A DNA stretch of 46,106 nt. Source: Paludifilum halophilum. GTDB taxonomy: Bacteria; Bacillota; Bacilli; Thermoactinomycetales; DSM-45169. The notes under the pieces are model-generated. The model was not told the DNA's origin. It saw only the letters and a list, made by a program, of their open reading frames with translations, and made no database searches. This document shows positions 15,392 to 24,816 of this stretch, piece after piece. The translations under genes and the position numbers were made by a program. The first letter of the stretch is position 1. Each line of letters begins with the position of its first letter. Location: NCBI RefSeq assembly GCF_002245355.1, contig NZ_NOWF01000015.1, positions 1-46,106 of the forward strand, in the 5' to 3' direction.

Positions 15392-16138
15392 ATGAGAACG
15401 CTGATTTTTGATCTGTGGGGAGAGTGGGGGCACTTCCGGAAATATTACTCCACTTCCTCTCCCCTGACTTTTTCGGTGATCCCGCCGACGGCGGTATTTG
15501 GCGTGGTCGGTGCGATTCTCGGGTTGGAAAAGGAAGGGGACCAATATCTGAAGATCCTCCGTCAGGCAGATACCCTGGTCGGTGTGGGTTTGCGCAAACC
15601 GGTGAAAAAAAGCACCCTCGGACTCAACTTGATTAACACCAAGGGAAATGTTTGGGTTCCCAAACGCCGTAAGGAAGGGGCCCGGACGCAAATCCGAACG
15701 GAGTTTTTACGGGAACCCGGCTTTCGCCTTTTTGTTTCCATGAAGGATCCCGATCTATACGGAGAGCTAGTGGAACGCGTCCAAGGGCATCGCCCTTTTT
15801 ATACCCTTTCTCTGGGTTTGAGTGAGCTGTTGGCGAACTTTGTTTACGTGGGCGAAGCGGATGTTTTTAAAGGATCCGCCGCTGGTGAACCGGTTGAGAT
15901 GGATTCGATCATTCCGATGGGGCTGATCCGGCAAAAGGGGATTCCCTTTACAGAGGGAAAGCGTTACAAAAAGGAGCGAATGCCGCTGGCAATAGATGAC
16001 AATCGCGTGGTCACTTCTTATGCGGAGTGCTTGTTTGAGACACAGGGATCGGGGATTCAGGCGGAGGTGGATCATTTCTGGGAGGGAGAAGGAACCCGGT
16101 TTGTCTTTTTAAACGAAAAGGAGTGGACGGACGGATGA
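15392..16138 (+). CDS. cas5: Cas5 (type I-B)
   Basis: A 248-residue Cas5 of the Hmari/I-B type that caps the 5' handle of the crRNA. The N-terminus LIFDLWGEWGHFRKYYSTSS and the following PPTAVFGVVGAILG are typical; the second is the conserved Gly-rich turn. GGGGAGG lies 6 nt before the ATG. The stop overlaps the cas3 ATG (ATGA). Confidence 0.95.
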   Translation: MRTLIFDLWGEWGHFRKYYSTSSPLTFSVIPPTAVFGVVGAILGLEKEGDQYLKILRQADTLVGVGLRKPVKKSTLGLNLINTKGNVWVPKRRKEGARTQIRTEFLREPGFRLFVSMKDPDLYGELVERVQGHRPFYTLSLGLSELLANFVYVGEADVFKGSAAGEPVEMDSIIPMGLIRQKGIPFTEGKRYKKERMPLAIDDNRVVTSYAECLFETQGSGIQAEVDHFWEGEGTRFVFLNEKEWTDG

Positions 16139-18495
16139 GTATGCTTTGGTCCCATCCGGATCAAACCTTAAAGAACCACTTGAGCGGGGTTTTGGATGTC
16201 GCCCTTTCCTGTGTCGAGAGCCGTTCCTTTTCCGGGTGGAATCCCGACCGTTTAAAAGATCTGACCGCTGTGGCGGCGGTGTTTCATGATTTTGCAAAGG
16301 CGACTTCCTATTTTCAATCGTATATTTTGTCGGAGGAGAAAAAGAAGACCCGACTCCGTACCCATTCCGCTCTTTCCGCCGTTGTCAGTTATTATGTGGG
16401 GAAACACGTTCTTGAAGGGAACGGGGAGAATCCTTTCCCCGCTTCCTTCTTTTTATTCATGGCCGTGCGTCGACACCACGGGAATATACAAAACTTGATG
16501 TCGGAGATCAACGCTTTTCGCGATCAAGATGAGATTTTGCTGAAACAGGCGAAAGCGATCGATTATGATGGGTGGAACCAAGTGATGGAGGAGTTGCTTC
16601 CCCGGTTGCCCCGTCGAGTGGCTGATTTGTTGCCCTTTGACGAACCGAGGATCCGTTCTTGGATACTGGATTTTCAACACGAGCGGAGACGCTTGCGTAA
16701 ATGGGTGAGAAAACGGTATGAAAGAGATGATTTTCGTAAGGTTACGGATTACTTTCAATATAGTGTTCTTTATTCCATTTTATTGGATGCGGATAAAAAT
16801 CAGGCGGCTTTAAGAGAGCATATCCGGTTGGGGCGCAGGGAGATCGATCCAAGTATCGTGGATCGATTCAAATCGGAACAATCTTGGCCATCCTCCGGCT
16901 TAAACCAGTTACGGGAGCAGGCGTATCAGGAAGTGGCCGGGAATGTGGATTGCGCGGAAGGCCGTTTATTTTCTATTCAACTGCCGACGGGAATGGGAAA
17001 AACGTTAGTCGCTTTGAACGCGGCATTGAAACTACGCGAAAAAAGGAAGAGGGAAACCGGAACTCCACCGCGCATCCTTTACGCTCTTCCGTTTTTGAGT
17101 GTCATCGACCAGAACCACCGGGTTTTCGAGCAAGTTCTCAGCACCGGCCGAAATCCGGTGGATCACTCGCTGATGATTAAGCACCATTCCCTGATGGCCC
17201 CCGAATACCGTCATCCTGAAGAGGAGGATTTCGTTTACGATTCGGATGCCGCGCAGATGTTGTTGGAAGGCTGGAATTCGGAGATCGTGTGCACCACCTT
17301 TGTACAACTGTTTCAATCCCTGTTAAACAATCGAAACCGTACCCTGCGTAGATTCCACCGCTTTTCCCATGCGATTCTCCTCATCGATGAAGTGCAAAGT
17401 ATCCCTGTGAAATATTGGTCTCTCATGCGAGAGATGCTGCTGGAAATTTCAGAGGGAATGAACAGTGATGTGATCCTGTTGACGGCGACAGAGCCGAAAA
17501 TCTTCGAGCCTTCGGATCCGATCACTTCCCTTTGTGAACGACGCCGATACTTTGAATCCCTTCATCGAATCACGATTCATCCGCGGTTATCGGAAAAACA
17601 GACCCTTGAAGAAATGGTGGAGTCCATTCCCATCCGAAAGGATCAGACCCATCTTTTCATTATGAATACGATTTCATCGGCGAAAGAGCTTTATTCCTTG
17701 CTGACGGAGCGGATTCAGGAACCGGTCGGCTTTTTGTCGACTCACCTGCCGCCCAAGGAAAGGCTGAGAAGGATCCAGGACATAAAGGCCGGCGATTATC
17801 GTTGGGTGGTCAGTACCCAGCTGGTGGAAGCCGGAGTGGATATCGATTTTGATGTGGTTTACCGGGATTTGGCCCCCCTGGACTCGATCAATCAATCAGC
17901 GGGCCGGTGTAATCGAAACGGTAACCGATCGGGTCAGCTGCATGTGGTTCATCTGTGGAATGGGACAACCCCTTATGGAAGCTATATCTATGAACCGGTC
18001 AAGTTGGACGTGACCCGCTCCTTGCTTCAGGATTACGACGCTGTCAGCGAACCGATGCTGTTGCCCTTGATCGACTCCTACTTTGAAAAAACCAAGCAAG
18101 TGTCCAACCGAAGTGAATCGGATCGGATTTTAAAAGGGGTCCAAAGTTTATATTTCGCCGGTGAAGAATCCCCCGACAGACGACCGGTGAATCAATTCCG
18201 CCTGATTGAAGAGGATCAGCAAAAGATGGATGTATTTATCGAGTTGGATGACGAGGCCGCTGGTGTATGGGCGGAATTTGAAAGGATTGTGGAGATGGAG
18301 CATTCATTGGATCGTTACCGTCAGTTTTCTACCATTAAAAAGCGTTTTCGGGAGTATGTCATTTCTATTCCGACCCAAGTCGACCATCGACCTCCGCTGG
18401 TCCACGGGATCGGTTATGTAGGGCAAGCTACTCTCAACGACTATTACGATTGTCAAACCGGCTTTATTCCCCAGGGGGTGACCTCCATTTGGTAA
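16135..18495 (+). CDS. cas3: Cas3, HD nuclease-helicase
   Basis: A 786-residue fusion of HD nuclease and superfamily 2 helicase, recruited to Cascade-bound targets to unwind and degrade DNA. HD residues: His15, HD at 51-52, His77 and the HH at 114-115. Helicase: Walker A PTGMGKT near residue 283, Walker B DEVQ near 416, TAT motif (LLTATEP), and motif VI SAGRCNRNG. All key residues appear intact, so interference should be active. ATG 16135 is preferred over GTG 16123 because it makes the same ATGA coupling as other junctions of the operon. Confidence 0.97.
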   Translation: MSMLWSHPDQTLKNHLSGVLDVALSCVESRSFSGWNPDRLKDLTAVAAVFHDFAKATSYFQSYILSEEKKKTRLRTHSALSAVVSYYVGKHVLEGNGENPFPASFFLFMAVRRHHGNIQNLMSEINAFRDQDEILLKQAKAIDYDGWNQVMEELLPRLPRRVADLLPFDEPRIRSWILDFQHERRRLRKWVRKRYERDDFRKVTDYFQYSVLYSILLDADKNQAALREHIRLGRREIDPSIVDRFKSEQSWPSSGLNQLREQAYQEVAGNVDCAEGRLFSIQLPTGMGKTLVALNAALKLREKRKRETGTPPRILYALPFLSVIDQNHRVFEQVLSTGRNPVDHSLMIKHHSLMAPEYRHPEEEDFVYDSDAAQMLLEGWNSEIVCTTFVQLFQSLLNNRNRTLRRFHRFSHAILLIDEVQSIPVKYWSLMREMLLEISEGMNSDVILLTATEPKIFEPSDPITSLCERRRYFESLHRITIHPRLSEKQTLEEMVESIPIRKDQTHLFIMNTISSAKELYSLLTERIQEPVGFLSTHLPPKERLRRIQDIKAGDYRWVVSTQLVEAGVDIDFDVVYRDLAPLDSINQSAGRCNRNGNRSGQLHVVHLWNGTTPYGSYIYEPVKLDVTRSLLQDYDAVSEPMLLPLIDSYFEKTKQVSNRSESDRILKGVQSLYFAGEESPDRRPVNQFRLIEEDQQKMDVFIELDDEAAGVWAEFERIVEMEHSLDRYRQFSTIKKRFREYVISIPTQVDHRPPLVHGIGYVGQATLNDYYDCQTGFIPQGVTSIW

Positions 18496-18977
18496 ACGGT
18501 ACACTCGTCTGGTACTACTTGATCTGCCGGCGGGAAGCTTGGTTAATGGCGCACAATTTGGAACCGGAACAGGAGAACGAATCGATCGAGATGGGTCGTT
18601 TTTTGCATGATACGGCTTATCCGAAGGAGCGAAAAGAAATCCTGTTCGGTCATATGAAGGTGGATGTATTGCGTCGTGAAGGAGACAAATGGGTCATCGG
18701 AGAGGTGAAGAAGAGCTCCCGGTTTCAACAGAGCGCGACGATGCAACTTTTGTTTTACATCCGGGAACTGCGAAAAGCGGGAATCGATGCTGAAGGGGAG
18801 TTACAGTTTCCTGAAGAAAAAAGGAAGGTCTCCGTTCAACTGACCCCCCGGGCTGAAGAAGAGTTGGAGAACGTCATCCGTGAAATTGAAAAAATCATCG
18901 AGTCAAAGACTCCTCCATCCGCTGAGTGGTGCCGGTATTGTCAAACTTGCGCCTACAGCGACTTTTGCTGGGCCTGA
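18489..18977 (+). CDS. cas4: Cas4, PAM-selecting exonuclease
   Basis: A 162-residue RecB-like nuclease with an iron-sulfur cluster that trims prespacers and sets PAM and orientation during adaptation. One Cys lies near the N-terminus (LICRREAW) and three in the C-terminal cluster WCRYCQTCAYSDFC with a fourth Cys. RecB-type residues are KVDVLRRE and GEVKKSS. The start is TTG 18489, preceded by GGGGGTGA at 8-9 nt and overlapping the end of cas3. An earlier in-frame ATG at 18450 lies inside cas3 and lacks a site. Confidence 0.93.
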   Translation: MVNGTLVWYYLICRREAWLMAHNLEPEQENESIEMGRFLHDTAYPKERKEILFGHMKVDVLRREGDKWVIGEVKKSSRFQQSATMQLLFYIRELRKAGIDAEGELQFPEEKRKVSVQLTPRAEEELENVIREIEKIIESKTPPSAEWCRYCQTCAYSDFCWA

Positions 18978-18991
18978 CGGAGAGGAAGCAA

Positions 18992-19984
18992 ATGAAAAAA
19001 TCCATTTATGTGTTTACAAACGGGGAAATGCGTCGAAAGGATCAAACATTATACTTTGAGGGGGAAGAGGGCAGAAAATATATCCCCGTCGAAGATACCA
19101 AGGAAATCCATATCTTTGGAGAAGTGAACGTCAGCAAAAAATTTCTGGAGTTTTGTTCCCAAAAAGAGATTATTCTGCACTACTACAACTACCACGGCTA
19201 TTACAGCGGCTCTTTTTATCCGAGAGAGCATCTGAATTCGGGTTATATGACGGTGGAACAGGTTCGTCATTATCTGGATGAAGACAAGCGGTATCGGCTG
19301 GCCCGCTTGTTTGTCGACGGCGCCGGAGACAACATGCTGAAAGTGTTGCGGTATTATCAAAATCGGGGGAAAGAAGTGGGAGCGGTGGCCGATCGAGTGG
19401 AGTCCGCCCTGAAGGATGCGGAAAAAACACAAGATCGACCGATGCTGATGGCGGCGGAAGGACATATGCGCGAAGCCTATTATTCAGCCTTTGATCCGAT
19501 TTTACAAAATAAGAACTTCCGCTTTGAAAAACGGTCCAAACGCCCTCCGCTGAATCGCTTAAACGCTTTGATCAGTTTTGGTAACTCCATTTTGTACACG
19601 ATCCTTTTAAGCGAAATCTATAAAACCCATTTGGACCCGCGGATCGGATTTTTACACACGTCCAATTTTCGCCGCTTTTCTTTACAGTTGGATGTGGCCG
19701 AGATTTTTAAACCGATCATTGTCGACCGTTTGATTTTAAAAATGGTCGGAAAACAGATGCTCACAAAGAAAGATTTCGATCAAAAACTAAACGGCATTCT
19801 ATTATCGGAAAACGGAAGAAAGAAGTTTGTTGCGGAAATGGATGAACGGATGAAGGCGACAGTCAAGCATCGAACCTTAAACCGAAAGGTATCGTATCGC
19901 CGTTTGCTTCGGATGGAGCTGTATAAGCTGCAAAAACACATCATGGGTGAAGAAACCTATAAACCCTTTGTATCCCCTTGGTAG
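18992..19984 (+). CDS. cas1: Cas1, spacer integrase
   Basis: A 330-residue Cas1 of the type I-B group, the integrase that inserts spacers at the leader-repeat junction. It opens KKSIYVFTNGEMRRKDQTL, has the beta-rich N-domain, and then the metal-site residues: Glu in AAEGHMREAYY, His in FLHTSNFRRFS, and Asp in LQLDVAEIFKP. GGAGAGGA lies 8 nt before ATG 18992; the frame is open upstream only because it overlaps cas4. It has to recognise at least 13 paralogous leaders here. Confidence 0.97.
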   Translation: MKKSIYVFTNGEMRRKDQTLYFEGEEGRKYIPVEDTKEIHIFGEVNVSKKFLEFCSQKEIILHYYNYHGYYSGSFYPREHLNSGYMTVEQVRHYLDEDKRYRLARLFVDGAGDNMLKVLRYYQNRGKEVGAVADRVESALKDAEKTQDRPMLMAAEGHMREAYYSAFDPILQNKNFRFEKRSKRPPLNRLNALISFGNSILYTILLSEIYKTHLDPRIGFLHTSNFRRFSLQLDVAEIFKPIIVDRLILKMVGKQMLTKKDFDQKLNGILLSENGRKKFVAEMDERMKATVKHRTLNRKVSYRRLLRMELYKLQKHIMGEETYKPFVSPW

Positions 19985-19996
19985 GAGAGAAGACGA

Positions 19997-20260
19997 ATGT
20001 TTGTGATTTTGGTATACGATGTCAACCAAAAGCGCGTGGGGAAAGTGTTGAAAAAATGTCGTCAGTTCTTGAATTGGGTACAGAATTCGGTCTTTGAAGG
20101 CGAGATCAGCCGTTCCAATTACTATCGCTTAAAGCGGGAACTGCTTGCACTCATTCACGAGGAAGAGGATTCCGTTATTTTTTACACCTTCCGCTCTTTG
20201 TCGTACTCCAAAAGGGAAATCATCGGATTGGAAAAAGGCGGAGAAACCAACTTCCTATAA
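19997..20260 (+). CDS. cas2: Cas2, integration complex subunit
   Basis: An 87-residue Cas2 with the ferredoxin-like start FVILVYDVNQKRV (Asp of the first strand present) and the NSVFEGE and VIFYTF segments. With Cas1 it forms the spacer-integration complex. GGAGAG precedes the ATG. The leader of array I begins a few bases after its stop, so operon transcripts may run into the leader hairpin, which can act as their terminator. Confidence 0.97.
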   Translation: MFVILVYDVNQKRVGKVLKKCRQFLNWVQNSVFEGEISRSNYYRLKRELLALIHEEEDSVIFYTFRSLSYSKREIIGLEKGGETNFL

Positions 20261-20265
20261 AAACA

Positions 20266-20441
20266 TGAAGGCGTCGTCGATCCCCAGTAAGGCAAACCCC
20301 CCCCCCGGGGATCGACGACATTTTTGTAATTGATGGATTCCTTGATATTGCGGGGAAAAACGGAAAAGGGAGTTGAGAAGAGGCGGATTTTCGTGTACCT
20401 TATGAAGAGAAGGAAATGGCTCGGTTGTGGGCTTTTCTGGG
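20266..20441 (+). promoter_or_regulatory. CRISPR leader of array I and cas operon terminator
   Basis: The hairpin here has the longest clean stem: GTCGTCGATCCCC (20273-20285) with GGGGATCGACGAC (20307-20319), followed by ATTTTT. It lies 12 bp after the cas2 stop and should end the cas transcript. The TTGAGAAGAGG promoter-like block and the ATG before the repeat follow. The 5' TTCGATCAGA block of other leaders is missing. Confidence 0.8.
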
Positions 20442-20712
20442 GTTGCCAAGCTACCTATGAGGAATTGAAACACGGATCTTGCTTCGATGGATCCTCCTGC
20501 GCCGGTTCATGTTATTGATCTACCTATGAGGAATTGAAACTTCCCTGGCATCCTTCTCCTCCGCCATTTGATCCATCACTGATCGGTATTCCTCTACGAC
20601 TTGTTCATTCGTCACGCCATGGACCTCCCGACAATGGCGGGCGAAGTGAGTTATTGATCTACCTATAATGAATAAATAATGTGTTACCAAACTATCTACA
20701 AGGGTTAGGGAT
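20442..20712 (+). CRISPR. CRISPR array I (4 repeats, 109-nt interval)
   Basis: Repeats at 20442-20471 (GTTGCCAAGC) and 20511-20540 (GTTATTGATC) are followed by a 109-nt interval, a decayed repeat at 20650-20675 and another from 20683 (GTTACCAAACTATC, ending GGTTAGGGATC). The last one and its trailer match arrays D and L. Confidence 0.9.
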
Positions 20713-21016
20713 CGAGTGTGAATGTAACCCTGACCCACCCAAGAACGTGCTAAATCAACGCCTCTGGCAAACGCGGTTCGATCAGACGGAGAAGTAAAAT
20801 TAACGGGGTCTCATTTATGAAAAATGGATTTTATTTCGGAAGGCGAAATGGTCGTCGATGTCCAATAGGGGAAAAACTCCCGGGGATCGACGACATTTTT
20901 GTACCCGCTGGATTCCTTGATATCATGGGAAAAACGGAAAAAGGGAGTTGTGGAAAGGAGGGTTTTCGTGTACCTTAAGGAGAGAAAGAAATGCCTTGGT
21001 TGTGGGCTTTTCTGGG
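20713..21016 (+). promoter_or_regulatory. trailer of array I and leader of array J
   Basis: The trailer block is shared with D and L. The hairpin is at about 20845-20900, and the promoter-like block, ribosome site and ATG precede the repeat at 21017. Confidence 0.8.
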
Positions 21017-21868
21017 GTTACCAAGCTACCTATGAGGAATTGAAACCCGTAATTTCTCTATTGATCGTTGCTATTTTGTTGTGTTACCGTTACCAAGCTA
21101 CCTATGAGGAATTGAAACCGTGCTTGATGTGACGAAATCGTACTGGTAATATATAGTTACCAAGCTACCTATGAGGAATTGAAACACAAATTTCTGAATA
21201 AAGGAGTCGCGAAGAGAGTCGAAGGTTACCAAGCTACCTATGAGGAATTGAAACACGGGAGACGGGGATACAGCGGATATTAGAGCGGATATGCGTTACC
21301 AAGCTACCTATGAGGAATTGAAACAACGACAGACAACGGGACATGATAGAGCGGTACTTCGGTTACCAAGCTACCTATGAGGAATTGAAACTCAAAATAC
21401 CCAAGGTTTACTTCACGTTCACCATCCGTTACCAAGCTACCTATGAGGAATTGAAACCAACGACACAAAGTACTATCTTGTCGAGAAGTGTTCTCTTGTT
21501 ACCAAGCTACCTATGAGGAATTGAAACATCTTAAACCGCTTGGTTTTCCCCGTCTTTTGTTCCTTGAGTTACCAAGCTACCTATGAGGAATTGAAACCCT
21601 TTTCGGGCTTCAAGCCTCCTACACGCATCCCTTGTTACCAAGCTACCTATGAGGAATTAAAACCTGTGTCCTCTTTCACCGTGTCCTCTTTTGCCATATC
21701 CTCGTTACCGATCTACCTATGAGGAATTGAAACCGCCTTGTAACCATCCGATGGGATCGCCACGGCCCAGTTATTGATCTACCTATGAGGAATTGAAACT
21801 GGTGGCATGGAAAGTGATCCCGCCCGCTATGAAGGGCGGTTACCAAGCTACCTATAAAGAATCGAAAA
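21017..21868 (+). CRISPR. CRISPR array J (13 repeats)
   Basis: Repeats start at 21017, 21089, 21156, 21225, 21295, 21362, 21428, 21498, 21568, 21634, 21704 and 21770, with a degenerate last unit at 21839-21868. The ten youngest carry CCAAGC/CTATGAGG (that at 21634 ends AATTAAAAC). The next are CCGATC and TTGATC, so the leader-proximal repeat changed allele over time. Spacers are mostly 35-42 nt. It is the longest array in the window. Confidence 0.98.
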
Positions 21869-22181
21869 TCCGAAACACGCGTTGTAATCTTCAAATGCCG
21901 TTCTCTTGTATGCGATCGACGAGGATTCAGGGTTCAACAACGGTTCGATCAGATGGAGAAGTAAATTAACGGGGTCTCATTTATGAAAAATGGATTTATT
22001 TCGGAAGGCGAAATGGTCGTCGATGTCCGGTAGGGGAAAAATCCCCAGGGATCGACGACATTTTTGTACCTACTGAATTCCTTGATAGGACGGGAAAAAC
22101 GGAAAAAGGGAGTTGTGGAAAGGCGGGTTTTCGTGTACCTTAAGGAGAGAAAGAAATGGCTTCGTCATGGGGTTTTCTGGG
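21869..22181 (+). promoter_or_regulatory. trailer of array J and leader of array K
   Basis: The trailer begins CGAAACACGCGTTGTAATC, as in C and G. The hairpin is at about 22011-22065, with an inner AGGG in place of GGGG; the promoter block and ATG (CTTCGTCATGG variant) precede the array. Confidence 0.8.
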
Positions 22182-22954
22182 GTTACCGATCTACCTACAA
22201 GGAATTGAAACGTTCTCAAGTTGATAAGCCCGAATCGGAGCGCGTTGAGTTACCGATCTACCTACAAGGAATTGAAACAACAATCAGATGAAAAAGAAAA
22301 ATAGGATTTCCACCAGTTACCGATCTACCTACAAGGAATTGAAACGCGAGGTTTTGTCAGGTGACTGAGTCAATTAATTGGTTACCGATCTACCTACAAG
22401 GAATTGAAACAATCTGGGACGGGTAGATCGAGACATCGAGGAACAGTTACCGATCTACCTACAAGGAATTGAAACCGAGTGTCGGCCTGTACAGCGGGTC
22501 GAAAAACCTTGTTACCGATCTACCTACAAGGAATTGAAACACGCCCTCAAACTCCACCCAAGCGACGGCTTCAGCCATCACGTTACCGATCTACCTACAA
22601 GGAATTGAAACTTCGATATTCTTCCGTACGTCTTTCTGTTAGGGGAACAGGTTACCGATCTACCTACAAGGAATTGAAACCTCGGAGGGAGAGCAGATCC
22701 CCGACTCGGAGCCCAACTCGTTATCGATCTACCTACAAGGAATTGAAACCCGGGTATTGAAACCGGGCGGTCATTTGCTTTGCTTTGGGTTATCGATCTA
22801 CCTACAAGGAATTGAAACCGGAAATATCCAATGCATCAGTGATCGTTTTCTTCTTTTGGTTACCCATCTACCTATAAGGGATTGAAACGTGACTTCACGA
22901 TGAAAATGTTCGGCGTTGATCGCGGTTACCGATCTACCTATGAGGAATTAAAAC
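22182..22954 (+). CRISPR. CRISPR array K (12 repeats)
   Basis: Repeats start at 22182, 22249, 22316, 22381, 22446, 22511, 22582 and 22651 (CCGATC, CTACAAGG), then 22720 and 22789 (TCGATC), 22859 (CCCATC, TATAAGGGATTG) and 22925 (CCGATC, TATGAGG, AATTAAAAC). The order of alleles records successive changes of the leader-proximal repeat. Confidence 0.98.
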
Positions 22955-23259
22955 CCGCAACACGCGGTGTAACCTTCAAATCTTTGTATACCTCCTACAG
23001 GAATTCAGCCTTCAAAAGCAGTCTGATCAGAAGAAGTAAAATTAACGGGGTCTCATTTATGAAAAATGAATTTTATTTCGGAAGGCGAAATGGTCGTCGA
23101 TGTCCGGTAGGGGAAAAATCCCCAGGGATCGACGACATTTTTGTACCTACTGAATTCCTTGATAGGACGGGGGAAAGCGGGAAAAGGGAGTTGTGGAGAG
23201 GCGGATTTTCGTGTACCTTAAGGAGAGAAAGAATTGGCTTCGTCATGGGGTTTTCTGGG
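22955..23259 (+). promoter_or_regulatory. trailer of array K and leader of array L
   Basis: The hairpin is at about 23088-23142. The conserved ATG before the array is changed to ATT here, with a possible TTG one base later. The leader ends in the same TTTTCTGGG as the others. Confidence 0.8.
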
Positions 23260-23690
23260 GTTATTGATCTACCTATAAGGAATTGAAACTTGGTTTAGGC
23301 GGATCTTTTTCTATAGGTTTTCTGCGTTATTGATCTACCTATAAGGAATTGAAACTTCCCCCTGTTCGCCCAGGCGGGCGTTCATAATCTCGTTACCGAT
23401 CTACCTATAAGGAATTGAAACTGGCACTCTGGTGATCATCGACCATGGCGGCGGGATTCAGTTATTGATCTACCTACAAGGAATTGAAACATCGTCGCTG
23501 AGGGCATTCTGGCTAATCAATATATGAGTTATTGATCTACCTACAAGGAATTGAAACGTTTTTTTCTGCGGTGTTCTTTCGTGTTGTTAATTAGTTATCG
23601 ATCTACCTACGAGGGATTGAAACCGCATGCCCATGACGATATTTGCCGGAGTGGAAAGGATGTTGCCAAACTACCTACGAGGGTTAGGGA
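23260..23690 (+). CRISPR. CRISPR array L (7 repeats)
   Basis: Repeats start at 23260 and 23326 (TTGATC, TATAAGG), 23392 (CCGATC, TATAAGG), 23461 and 23528 (TTGATC, TACAAGG) and 23594 (TCGATC, GAGGGATTG), with a decayed last repeat from 23662. The last spacer (23624-23661) and last repeat are the same as in array D (2073-2110 and onward). Confidence 0.96.
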
Positions 23691-23995
23691 TCGAGTGTGA
23701 ACGTAACCCTAACCGACCCAAGAACGTGCTAAATCACAACGCTTCTGGCAAACGCGGTTCGATCAGATGGAGAAGTAAAATTAACGAGGTCCTATTCATA
23801 AAGATGGATTTATTTCGTGAATCGAAAATGTCGTCGATGTCCGGTAGGGGAAAAATCCCCGGGGATCGACGACATTTTTGTACCCGCTGGATTCCTTGAT
23901 ATCATGGGAAAAACGGAAAAAAGGAGTTGTGGAAAGGCGGGTTTTCGTGTACCTTAAGGAGAGAAAGAAATGCCTTGGTTGTGGGCTTTTTTGGG
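23691..23995 (+). promoter_or_regulatory. trailer of array L and leader of array M
   Basis: The trailer matches array D. The hairpin is at about 23825-23879, with the promoter-like block and an ATG (ATGCCTTGG variant, as in leaders E and J). Confidence 0.8.
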
Positions 23996-24498
23996 GTTAC
24001 CAAGCTGCCTACAAGGAATTGAAACGGTCTTCTTTCGTCTCCAAACTATTTCTGCTAACGTAGTGTTACCAAGCTGCCTACAAGGAATTGAAACCTGAAC
24101 CCATTTTCGGTGTTCTCCCTTCTGGTCACCGAGTTACCAAGCTGCCTACAAGGAATTGAAACGTCGAAAAGGGTCAGACGACCCGTATCGGTGAGAAAGA
24201 AGGTTACCAAGCTGCCTACAAGGAATTGAAACTCTGTGGCTTTGTGTTGGAATTCATATGGGATTTTGAGTTACCAAGCTGCCTACAAGGAATTGAAACA
24301 TTTCTATCAGATCGTGAAAAGGCCACTCGGACCCGTTACCAAGCTACCTACAAGGAATTGAAACCTTCGCATCTTCGTAGGTGAATTTCATCTTAGTTCT
24401 CGTTACCAAGCTACTTACAAGGAATTGAAACTCCAGGCTAACGAACCAGCAACGGAACCAACAACCAGGTTACCAAGTTGCCTACAAGGAATCGAAAC
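23996..24498 (+). CRISPR. CRISPR array M (8 repeats)
   Basis: Repeats start at 23996, 24065, 24133, 24203 and 24270, all with the unusual GCTGCC allele. Then come 24335 (GCTACC), 24402 (GCTACTTAC) and a degenerate last one at 24469-24498 (GTTGCC, AATCGAAAC). The five youngest share a base change absent from the next two. Confidence 0.97.
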
Positions 24499-24816
24499 CC
24501 AGATAGTAGGTGGGTGTATCCTTTAACAATACCGCGTTCGTCTTTTGCTACCAAGGATCAAACTTCAAAAGAGGCCCGTCCAAAACGGCAATGTAGAATC
24601 GTTAGGTCCTCCTTTATCATGACGGGAATTTATTTCGGGAGGCGAAATGGTCGTCGATGTCCGGTAGGGGAAAAATCCCCGGGGATCGACGACATTTTTG
24701 TACCTACTGAATTCCTTGATAGGACGGGGGAAAGCGGGAAAAGGGAGTTGTGGAGAGGCGGATTTTCGTGTACCTTAAGGAGAGAAGGAAATGGCTTGGT
24801 TGTGGGCTTTTCTGGG
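24499..24816 (+). promoter_or_regulatory. trailer of array M and leader of array N
   Basis: The trailer is divergent from the other classes. The hairpin is at about 24644-24699, and the promoter-like block and ATG lie before the repeat at 24817. Confidence 0.8.
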
